In this document: positions 16,003 to 21,815 of the stretch, piece by piece
Numbering within the stretch: position 1 is the stretch's first letter
Layout of the letters: every line of letters begins with the position of its first letter
Assembly: GCA_039198685.1 (NCBI GenBank)
Contig: JBCCTK010000040.1
Location: 1 to 21,815, forward strand
Reading direction: 5' to 3'
Source: UBA5336 sp039198685
Lineage (GTDB): Bacteria > Pseudomonadota > Alphaproteobacteria > Caulobacterales > Hyphomonadaceae
DNA length: 21,815 nt
Notes under the pieces: model-generated
Database searches by the model: none
What the model was told of the DNA's origin: nothing
The model's input: only the letters and a program-made list of their open reading frames with translations
Position numbers and translations under genes: made by a program

Positions 16003-16778
16003 AAGCGGATGCGGCCCTTCGGATCCTATCGGGCCGCACAGTCCATGCTCGGTTTACACCCTTCGAGCAACGCTTTTCCTATGGTCTGATGATGGTAGAT
16101 GTGGATGTCGACCGCCTGGAGAGCGCGAGCCAGCAATCGAGATTTTTCTCCATTGATCGCCCCAATCTCTATAGCCTGAAAACCAGCGAACACGGCGCCA
16201 AACAAGGCACTGACCTGAGACCTTGGGCAGCTCGAATGCTTTCCCGAGCAGACATAGACACGGCCCAGTGCACACTACGGCTAATGACCTTTCCCAGACA
16301 TGTCTTCTATCGCTTTGCCCCGCTTTCGATTTGGTTCGCAACAGATGCAAAGGGCGCGCTCAGGGGCGTTATTTATGAGGTCAACAATACGTTCGGAGAA
16401 AGCCACACCTATGTCGCCCGGGTGTCGGGCTCGGCAGGTGTGAATGAAGCCGAAAAGCGCTTCCATGTCTCACCTTTCTTTGATGTCACCGGCAAATACC
16501 GATTCACGCTCAAAAAAAGTATGGATGGGATGTCTCTTGTGATTGACACATTGGTCAATGGCACGCGAACCCATATGGCAACGATTTCTGCTTCCAGCGA
16601 GATCGCGACGGACGCGGCATTCGCCAAAGCAGCCATCCGCAAGCCCCTCAGCTCTATCGGCGTAACCGCTGGTATTCACTGGGAAGCGCTGAAGATCTGG
16701 CTGAAAGGCGCAGGGTACCGCTCAAAGCCAAACAAACCCGAAATTGGCCACACCATTGCAAGGCCCGAAAAAAGTTGA
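15999..16778 (+). CDS. DUF1365 family protein
   Basis: The 259-residue protein carries the usual DUF1365 features: GRTVHARFTPFEQRFSYGLMMVDVDVDRL (10-38), FPRHVFYRFAPLSIWF near 98-114, YEVNNTFGESHTYV near 126-139, FHVSPFFDVTGKYRF near 154-168, and a C-terminal segment beginning GVTAGIHWEALKIWLKG. No signal peptide is evident. The family has no well-established activity; its persistent placement between a COG2907 flavoprotein and a CFA-type methyltransferase suggests a shared lipid-modification pathway. Its ATG overlaps the preceding TGA (ATGA), and the methyltransferase start lies 16 bases after its stop. Confidence 0.93.
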   Translation: MKADAALRILSGRTVHARFTPFEQRFSYGLMMVDVDVDRLESASQQSRFFSIDRPNLYSLKTSEHGAKQGTDLRPWAARMLSRADIDTAQCTLRLMTFPRHVFYRFAPLSIWFATDAKGALRGVIYEVNNTFGESHTYVARVSGSAGVNEAEKRFHVSPFFDVTGKYRFTLKKSMDGMSLVIDTLVNGTRTHMATISASSEIATDAAFAKAAIRKPLSSIGVTAGIHWEALKIWLKGAGYRSKPNKPEIGHTIARPEKS

Positions 16779-16794
16779 AATCAGGATTTCCAAG

Positions 16795-18018
16795 ATGACA
16801 AACACGATCCGCGCATCCCGCCAAACCCTGAGCAATCTCAACGGCGTGCCGACGTTTTTTCGCGTCGGAGGCATGGCGCTTTTGCGGGCGCGCCGCGGCA
16901 ACATAAAATTTGACCTTCCCGATGGACGAGTGGTCCTCTTCGACCACGGGGAAGAGGGCCCAAGCGCCCACGTGATTGTCCACAATTATGACTTCGCCCG
17001 CCGTGCCTTGGCAGGAGGTGATGTCGGGTTTGCCGAAGCTTATATGGATGGGCAATGGTCCACGGTCGACCTCACGGCTGTACTGGAATTCTTCTCGGAA
17101 AATTTCGAGGCCGCCGGCCAACTTGCCGTTGGCGGATGGCTTATGAAAATGCTCAACAAGTTGCGTCACATCCTGAACCGAAATTCCAAGGCCCAGGCCA
17201 AACGCAATATCATGGCCCACTATGACCTTGGAAATGATTTCTATGAAGCCTGGCTAGACCCAAGCATGACTTACTCTTCGGGAATATTCTCGTCCGACAA
17301 CACGTCCCTGGAACAGTCCCAGGCCGCGAAGTATGAAGGCATCGTCGAACGGATTAACGCAACCCCAGACAGCAGGGTGCTAGAAATTGGGTGTGGCTGG
17401 GGCGGGTTTGCCGAGTATGCCGCGAAACAACGCGGCGCCAGGGTAACCTGCCTGACGATTTCAGAGGCGCAAGCCGACTATGCGCGCAAACGGATGTTCG
17501 ATGCAGGGATCGCCGAACGAGTCGACATCAAACTTGAAGACTATCGTGACCACGCCGGAACCTATGATGGGGTCGCATCGATAGAAATGTTCGAAGCTGT
17601 CGGTGAAAGCTATTGGCCGAGCTATTTCCAGAAAATCGGCGATGTCCTGGTCCATGGTGGACATGCCGCGCTACAGATTATTGCAATCCGAGATGAGCTT
17701 TTTGAGAGCTACCGGAACCGCGCAGACTTCATACAGCGTTACATCTTTCCCGGCGGCATGTTGCCCAGTGAGTTGAAACTAAAAGAACAAGTCGACGCCG
17801 CAGGCTTGCGCTATGACGGCACATCCTACTTCGGCCAGGACTATGCACGCACCTTGAAGGAGTGGTCACAGCGCTTCAACGCGGCCTGGCCCGATATCGA
17901 GCGATTGGGATTTGATGATGCGTTCCGGCGGATGTGGAACTTTTACCTGTCCTATTGTGAAGCCGGTTTCCGGAACGGACGTATCAATGTTGGCCAATTT
18001 TCATTGTCCAAAGCTTAA
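16795..18018 (+). CDS. SAM-dependent cyclopropane/methyl fatty-acyl-phospholipid synthase family protein
   Basis: The enzyme transfers a methylene or methyl group from S-adenosylmethionine to the double bond of unsaturated acyl chains in membrane phospholipids. The protein is 407 residues. AHYDLGNDFYEAWLD (141-155) is the acyl-site signature, VLEIGCGWGG (195-204) is the SAM-binding loop, SIEMFEAVGE (262-271) carries the conserved glutamate, and QRYIFPGG (314-321) the conserved tyrosine. At the positions of E. coli CFA synthase bicarbonate ligands C139 and H266 this protein has S162 (YSSG) and Q294 (LQIIAI), so a methyltransferase product other than a cyclopropane is possible. ATG 16795 is chosen because AGGA sits 8 bases upstream; the TTG at 16744 would overlap DUF1365. 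It is the last gene of the operon. Confidence 0.92.
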   Translation: MTNTIRASRQTLSNLNGVPTFFRVGGMALLRARRGNIKFDLPDGRVVLFDHGEEGPSAHVIVHNYDFARRALAGGDVGFAEAYMDGQWSTVDLTAVLEFFSENFEAAGQLAVGGWLMKMLNKLRHILNRNSKAQAKRNIMAHYDLGNDFYEAWLDPSMTYSSGIFSSDNTSLEQSQAAKYEGIVERINATPDSRVLEIGCGWGGFAEYAAKQRGARVTCLTISEAQADYARKRMFDAGIAERVDIKLEDYRDHAGTYDGVASIEMFEAVGESYWPSYFQKIGDVLVHGGHAALQIIAIRDELFESYRNRADFIQRYIFPGGMLPSELKLKEQVDAAGLRYDGTSYFGQDYARTLKEWSQRFNAAWPDIERLGFDDAFRRMWNFYLSYCEAGFRNGRINVGQFSLSKA

Positions 18019-18041
18019 AGCATTGGTCTCTCAAATGCTTT
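18017..18041. terminator. Hairpin between convergent operons, possible bidirectional terminator
   Basis: A perfect 8-bp stem, AAAGCATT (18017-18024) with AATGCTTT (18034-18041), encloses a 9-base loop. Part of the CFA-type gene's TAA stop lies in one arm and most of the photolyase TAA stop in the other. The stem is AT-rich and neither side has a long T-run, so termination strength is uncertain, but it is the only structure in the 21-base gap between two convergent operons. Confidence 0.45.
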
Positions 18042-19584
18042 AGTCCCGTGGAAAAGCGCCGATCGACTCCAGGAAGCGTGAAGCCTGGTCACGCATAGCC
18101 TTCAATTCAACGGCGTCTTTTTTATCCAAATTCTTGAGGGTTAGCCCCATGCGCGGATTTCCACGCAGCTTCGTTTCATTGCGGGCAAGAAAATCCCAAT
18201 ACAAATAGTTGAAGGGGCAGGCCTTTTCACCTGTCCTTGCCTTATGATCGAAAGCGCATCCCGAGCAATAATTCGACATCTTGTTGATGTAATTGGCACT
18301 CGCCGCGTACGGTTTAGACGCCATGACCCCACCATCGGCGAAGATCGCCATGCCGTGGGTGTTCGGCATCTCAACCCACTCATAGGCATCATGGTAGACG
18401 GCGAGATACCACCCATTAACGTCGTCTGGATGAAGGCCGGCGAGCAAGGCAAAATTACCGGTGATCATCAGCCTCTGGATATGATGGCTATAAGCATATC
18501 GTAGCGTATGGTCGATGGCCTCCCGCATACAGGCCATGTCTGTTTCACCGGTCCAATACAGGCTGGGCAATGTACGAACAGCATTGAAAAAATTCATCTC
18601 GCGATACGCTGGCATGCTGTACCAATAGAGACCGCGCACATATTCGCGCCAGCCAATGATTTGCCTGATAAACCCCTCAACGGCGTTGAGCGGCGCAAAG
18701 CCATCCTTCCAAGCCGTCTCGGCGCGCCGGCAAACCTCCAACGCATCGAGCAAACCACAATTCAGATACGCAGAAATGAGTGAGTGCCACAGAAACGCTT
18801 CGCCTTTGGCCATAGCATCCTGATAGTCTCCGAAAGCCGGTAGGATGTCCTCGATAAAGTGATCCATAGCCAGTTCGGCGTCGGCTTGGGTGACAGCATA
18901 ATTGAAATCCGCGAGCGATCCGAAGTGATTGCCAAACCGATGCTCGACCAGTTCCAATACGTCCCGCGTGATATCGTCGAGCTCAAAGACTATTCGATCG
19001 GGTGTCCCGATGGATTTAGGCAGGCGCTTTCGGTTCTCCTGATCGTAATTCCATAACCCGCCTGCCGGTGCATCACCGTCCATCAGGAGGCCGGTCTTGC
19101 GCCGCATATCGCGGTAGAAATACTCCATACGCAATTGTTTGCGCCCGCCGGCCCAATCAGCGAAGTCTTTCAAGCTGGCAATGAACCGGTCGTCGTCGCG
19201 CAGCTCGACTGCAATGCCGAGGGTGCCGGACCATGTTTCCATATCATCCATGAGGCGCCACTCGCCGGGTTTGGTGATGACAACGCGATCAAACCTGCCC
19301 GAATGCGCTTGCAAGGTTGTAGCAAGCTGCGCCTTCAGGCTGCCTTGGTTTTTCGGATCGTCCAGCGTGATGTACTCGACATCAACATCGTCGATGCGCA
19401 GCGCGTCTGCAAAGTGGCGCATGGCGGAAAAAAGAAACGCAATCTTACGCTTGTGATGGCGAACATAGGTCGCTTCGGACTGGACCTCTGCCATCAAGAC
19501 AAGGTCTTTTTCAGGATCGATATCCCGCAAACTGGACAGGCCCTGGCTGAGTTGGTCCCCCAGTACCAATCGAAGGGTCGGCAT
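18040..19584 (-). CDS. Iron-sulfur bacterial cryptochrome/photolyase (FeS-BCP, (6-4) photolyase type)
   Basis: The 514-residue protein belongs to the PhrB/CryB group formerly called photolyase-related proteins. It opens with LRLVLGDQLSQGLSSL. Four cysteines, C352, C440, C443 and C456, correspond with a constant offset of two to C350, C438, C441 and C454 of Agrobacterium PhrB, which bind a 4Fe-4S cluster. YAYSHHIQRLMITGNFALL (363-381) contains the paired histidines of the lesion-binding site (H367/H368), and WREYVRGLYWYSMP lies before it. Known members repair (6-4) photoproducts using FAD and a lumazine antenna; some act as light sensors. Start ATG 19584 lies 2 bases after the stop of the DUF6134 gene with only a weak ribosome site, so coupled translation is likely. 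It ends at the hairpin facing the CFA-type gene. Confidence 0.95.
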   Translation of the reverse strand: MPTLRLVLGDQLSQGLSSLRDIDPEKDLVLMAEVQSEATYVRHHKRKIAFLFSAMRHFADALRIDDVDVEYITLDDPKNQGSLKAQLATTLQAHSGRFDRVVITKPGEWRLMDDMETWSGTLGIAVELRDDDRFIASLKDFADWAGGRKQLRMEYFYRDMRRKTGLLMDGDAPAGGLWNYDQENRKRLPKSIGTPDRIVFELDDITRDVLELVEHRFGNHFGSLADFNYAVTQADAELAMDHFIEDILPAFGDYQDAMAKGEAFLWHSLISAYLNCGLLDALEVCRRAETAWKDGFAPLNAVEGFIRQIIGWREYVRGLYWYSMPAYREMNFFNAVRTLPSLYWTGETDMACMREAIDHTLRYAYSHHIQRLMITGNFALLAGLHPDDVNGWYLAVYHDAYEWVEMPNTHGMAIFADGGVMASKPYAASANYINKMSNYCSGCAFDHKARTGEKACPFNYLYWDFLARNETKLRGNPRMGLTLKNLDKKDAVELKAMRDQASRFLESIGAFPRD

Positions 19585-19586
19585 TG

Positions 19587-20273
19587 CTAGTAAAGGTCGC
19601 GCAGAACGTATTCGATTGCCTGCCCGCGAGCCTCAAAGGCAAGTTTGAGCCAGCGTCCATCATCACCATACCAAAGCGTCACGTCGATATCGCTGTCCAT
19701 CATGAACTTGTTGGCATCAAGCTGTTCTCCGCCCGCTTCGATCGTCTCGCGCCCCAAGGGCTCAACCACGACGTCGATCAGCTCCCCATTCTCCGATGAC
19801 AGAAGTTGGTCAACCAAGGTTTGCGCAACGTTCCAATGGCTCGCTGGAAGAATATCCAAGGCGACCGTGCCATCATATCCGTCACCTTTTACGGTTAGGG
19901 AGCCGTCTTCTATCAAAGCCGATACACGTTCTCTGGTGCCATCATCATTTACCCGGCCTTCCAAGCCAACCAATTGGCCGTCTCTCCATGTTTCAGTCGC
20001 GTCCAATTGATATCGAAACAACGTAATCGGTCCCAATCCCGCCTTCAGATCCACATCGACGACCACGCTCAAGTCACCGCCACCGTCAGTATCAAAGCGC
20101 ACGATATGAGTACCAAATTTATTGCCTTGGCGAAGCACGTCGAAGGCGATGACATCGCCAGGAGACGGCTGCCAGGTTTGTCCATGAGCCGGTGTTGAAG
20201 TGTCCGCGTTTGCAAGGCTTGCCCCAAGAAGAGACGCCGCTGCAGCAATCCAGCGCTTCGTCACGCAAGCCAT
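19587..20273 (-). CDS. DUF6134 family exported protein
   Basis: The 228-residue protein starts with a signal peptide (basic start, hydrophobic core about 9-20, likely cleavage after ANA near residue 23), so it is probably periplasmic. The mature part looks like a beta-rich barrel-type domain: IAFDVLRQGNKFGTHIVRF, VVVDVDLKAGLGPITLFRYQLDATETW, and GQLVGLEGRVNDDG, features I associate with DUF6134. No catalytic motif is visible. The function is unknown; the fold resembles lipid- or hydrophobic-ligand-binding exported proteins only in general appearance. ATG 20273 has GGAGG 8 bases upstream and overlaps the TAA of the ChrR-like gene by one base (TAATG), so it is in the same operon and is followed after 2 bases by the FeS photolyase. 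Confidence 0.8.
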   Translation of the reverse strand: MACVTKRWIAAAASLLGASLANADTSTPAHGQTWQPSPGDVIAFDVLRQGNKFGTHIVRFDTDGGGDLSVVVDVDLKAGLGPITLFRYQLDATETWRDGQLVGLEGRVNDDGTRERVSALIEDGSLTVKGDGYDGTVALDILPASHWNVAQTLVDQLLSSENGELIDVVVEPLGRETIEAGGEQLDANKFMMDSDIDVTLWYGDDGRWLKLAFEARGQAIEYVLRDLY

Positions 20274-20833
20274 TAGGTTAGCCTCCAGAACGGACGCTCA
20301 CCCCAGGCAACAAAACAAACACATGCATCATCACCATGGGCTGCGGGTTTATGAATTTCTCCGGGTGCGCCAAAAGCGATATCGCCTTTCTGGAAGACCT
20401 CACCATCGACCTCCAAAGCGCCTTCCAACACGACCGTCGCTTCAATCGCGGAATGGGAGTGGGCCGGCACATTTTTTCCAGGCTCCAGGCGCATAAAATG
20501 GCTCTCACGGAGACCTGCATGGGCCATATCAGCCCCCGATAAACTGTTTTTCCAGTTCAAGTCGGACAAGTCGACATTCAAAATCGCATCCGCCGTCATC
20601 GCCGGCTTCGTCTTGCGGCGCCGGGGTTTGACCGATCGCGATCCGAGACTGGAACTGTCTCGCTCAATTAAAGCCCCACCCACAATATCCCAAAGCAGTG
20701 ACCGCTCAACGCCATCATCACTAAGCTTTATGTGTAAGTCTGCCGCCACACTAAGACCACCACAAAGTGCGCCGATCGCATGGTCGAGCATGAAGGCGTC
20801 ATAGATGTCGTGTTTCAAACCAGGTCTCTTCAA
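20273..20833 (-). CDS. ChrR-like cupin protein lacking the zinc cysteines of the anti-sigma domain
   Basis: The 186-residue protein has the two-part layout of ChrR, the anti-sigma factor of the singlet-oxygen sigma factor. The N-terminal part (about 8-60) aligns by pattern with the anti-sigma domain: H8, H34 (LHIKLSDDG) and WDIVGGALIE. Where ChrR has C35 and C38, this protein has S38 and G41, so a canonical zinc anti-sigma site is absent. The C-terminal cupin (about 105-180) keeps the metal ligands H125, H127, E131 (PAHSHSAIEATVVLEG) and H161 (EIHKP). It may still bind a sigma factor without zinc, or may be a sensor or enzyme paralogue. The start is uncertain: TTG 20833, TTG 20818 or ATG 20791; the first keeps H8 but leaves a leader of only about 12 bases from the predicted promoter. 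No sigma factor gene is adjacent. Confidence 0.78.
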   Translation of the reverse strand: MKRPGLKHDIYDAFMLDHAIGALCGGLSVAADLHIKLSDDGVERSLLWDIVGGALIERDSSSLGSRSVKPRRRKTKPAMTADAILNVDLSDLNWKNSLSGADMAHAGLRESHFMRLEPGKNVPAHSHSAIEATVVLEGALEVDGEVFQKGDIAFGAPGEIHKPAAHGDDACVCFVAWGERPFWRLT

Positions 20834-20851
20834 AAAAGTAGTCGCTCTGAA

Positions 20852-20881
20852 GTTATACGCTCGGATTGCTCAACCGGATCA
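20852..20881 (-). promoter_or_regulatory. Candidate RpoE/ChrR-type promoter for the ChrR-like/DUF6134/photolyase operon
   Basis: Read on the minus strand: TGATCC (20881-20876), an 18-base spacer, and TATAAC (20857-20852). The -35 hexamer and spacer are identical to those of the site before the photolyase operon at 13163. The predicted start of transcription is near 20845, about 12 bases before the TTG of the ChrR-like gene. Assignment to a sigma-E-like factor rests on remembered consensus and on the recurrence in front of the two functionally related operons. Confidence 0.6.
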
Positions 20882-20892
20882 GAGCGAGCGGC

Positions 20893-20921
20893 TTGTTTTG
20901 CAGCGGGCTCCTGACTAGCTT
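20893..20921 (+). promoter_or_regulatory. Possible housekeeping promoter for cysK
   Basis: TTGTTT (20893-20898), a 17-base spacer and TAGCTT (20916-20921) resemble a sigma-70 promoter, with transcription expected near 20928. A purine-rich ribosome binding sequence, GGAGAGAG (20934-20941), lies just before the ATG at 20944. The match is moderate. Confidence 0.35.
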
Positions 20922-20943
20922 AAAAACGGACCTGGAGAGAGCC

Positions 20944-21815
20944 ATGACAATACACTCGTCCGTTGTGGACGCCATCGGCAATACACCCTTGATCAAGCTG
21001 AAACGCGCGTCGGAAGAAACAGGCTGCACGATCCTTGGAAAGGCTGAGTTTCTCAACCCCGGCCAATCCGTAAAAGACCGCGCTGCTTTGGGAATCATCC
21101 GCGATGCAGAAGCCTCAGGTCGTCTCAAACCCGGCGGGACTATTGTAGAAGGTACAGCAGGAAACACAGGTATTGGGCTTGCACTAGTGGGCAACGCGCT
21201 TGGGTATCGTAGCGTGATCGTGTTTCCCCGCACGCAGAGCCAGGAAAAGAAGGATGCCATTCGCATTCTTGGCGCTGAACTTGTCGAAGTCGACGCCGTG
21301 CCGTACGCCAATCCCAATCATTATGCCCGCTATAGTGGACAACTTGCAGAAGAGCTAAACGTATCGGAACCGAATGGCGCAATCTGGGCCAACCAATTCG
21401 ACAACACGGCCAATCGCACAGCGCACTATGAGACGACCGGCCCGGAAATCTACGACCAAACGGGCGGCAAAGTTGATGGATTTATCTGCGCTGTGGGCTC
21501 GGGCGGAACGCTTGCGGGCGTGGCGCAGGCTTTGCGGGAACGTAACCCAAGCGTCAAAATTGGGTTGGCGGACCCAGGCGGTGCATCTCTTTTCAACTAC
21601 TATGCCCATGGAACGTTGAAGTCAGAGGGCACCTCTATCACCGAGGGCATTGGCCAGAGTCGCATCACCGCCAATCTTGAAGGCCTCGATATAGACTTTC
21701 CATTTCGCCTGTATGATGAAACCGCGCTCAAAATCCTGTTCGATTTGGTTCTTGAGGAAGGGCTTTGTCTTGGCGGCTCGGCCGGCATCAACATTGCCGG
21801 TGCCATCGCTTTGGC
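20944..21815 (+). CDS. cysK: Cysteine synthase A (O-acetylserine sulfhydrylase), 3' end missing
   Basis: The frame is open from ATG 20944 to the window edge (290 codons), so the C-terminus is missing. The enzyme makes L-cysteine from O-acetylserine and sulfide with pyridoxal phosphate in the cytosol. AIGNTPLIKLK (10-20) is the family opening, NPGQSVKDRAA carries the PLP lysine K44, EGTAGNTGIG (69-78) is the substrate/phosphate loop, and AVGSGGTLAG is the glycine loop holding the PLP phosphate. The long form with GAIWANQFDN and the TSITEGIGQ segment is the alphaproteobacterial CysK type. The ribosome binding site GGAGAG lies a few bases upstream. It is divergent from the ChrR-like gene across 110 bases; no functional link is implied, although cysteine supplies iron-sulfur clusters and thiol defence. 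Confidence 0.95.
   Translation, partial: MTIHSSVVDAIGNTPLIKLKRASEETGCTILGKAEFLNPGQSVKDRAALGIIRDAEASGRLKPGGTIVEGTAGNTGIGLALVGNALGYRSVIVFPRTQSQEKKDAIRILGAELVEVDAVPYANPNHYARYSGQLAEELNVSEPNGAIWANQFDNTANRTAHYETTGPEIYDQTGGKVDGFICAVGSGGTLAGVAQALRERNPSVKIGLADPGGASLFNYYAHGTLKSEGTSITEGIGQSRITANLEGLDIDFPFRLYDETALKILFDLVLEEGLCLGGSAGINIAGAIAL

Noticed and set aside
1..21815. Mobile elements, phage or defence systems, CRISPR arrays, tRNA or rRNA genes
   Set aside because: None could be recognised on either strand; gene content and composition look like native chromosome throughout.

Overview
The window comes from a bacterial chromosome, most likely an alphaproteobacterium. The evidence is the gene content: TrmFO, the mfd-sdhE-recG neighbourhood, DUF502, DUF6134, a ChrR-like cupin protein, an iron-sulfur bacterial cryptochrome/photolyase and an alphaproteobacterial-type CysK. 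Base composition is moderately GC-rich by eye and genes are packed tightly on both strands. I see no tRNA, rRNA, CRISPR array, insertion sequence, integrase or phage gene. No gene-free stretch exceeds 300 bases; the longest is 564-790. I cannot name the genus.

Left part (1-12915), mainly housekeeping. It opens with the 3' end of trmFO. A convergent minus-strand pair follows: an alpha-methylacyl-CoA racemase/CaiB-type gene and a histidine phosphatase. A divergent plus-strand gene encodes a protein with two receiver-like segments and a degenerate GGDEF domain. Then come minus-strand mfd and sdhE, divergent recG, convergent DUF502, and a plus-strand run of three: APH-type phosphotransferase, DUF6285 protein and a degenerate DUF3089-like protein. 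A 65-residue gene on the minus strand closes this part.

Right part (13110-20881), the most interesting segment. Two operons face each other. The plus operon is class I photolyase, FAD amine-oxidase-like protein, DUF1365 protein and CFA-type methyltransferase, with ATGA overlaps at its first two junctions. The minus operon is ChrR-like cupin protein, DUF6134 protein and FeS cryptochrome/photolyase. Each is preceded by TGATCC, 18 bases, then a TA-starting hexamer (13163-13192 plus; 20881-20852 minus). This resembles promoters of the RpoE/ChrR singlet-oxygen sigma factor. No ECF sigma factor gene lies in the window, and the ChrR-like protein has lost both cysteines of the usual zinc anti-sigma site. 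I read the segment as a photo-oxidative stress island: DNA photorepair by two enzyme classes plus modification of unsaturated membrane lipids, possibly methylated or furan fatty acids.

The window ends inside a divergently transcribed cysteine synthase gene. The arrangement is unusually compact at convergent ends: two pairs share one CTAG as both stop codons, one pair overlaps by 83 bases, and one pair carries its two stop codons within the arms of one hairpin.
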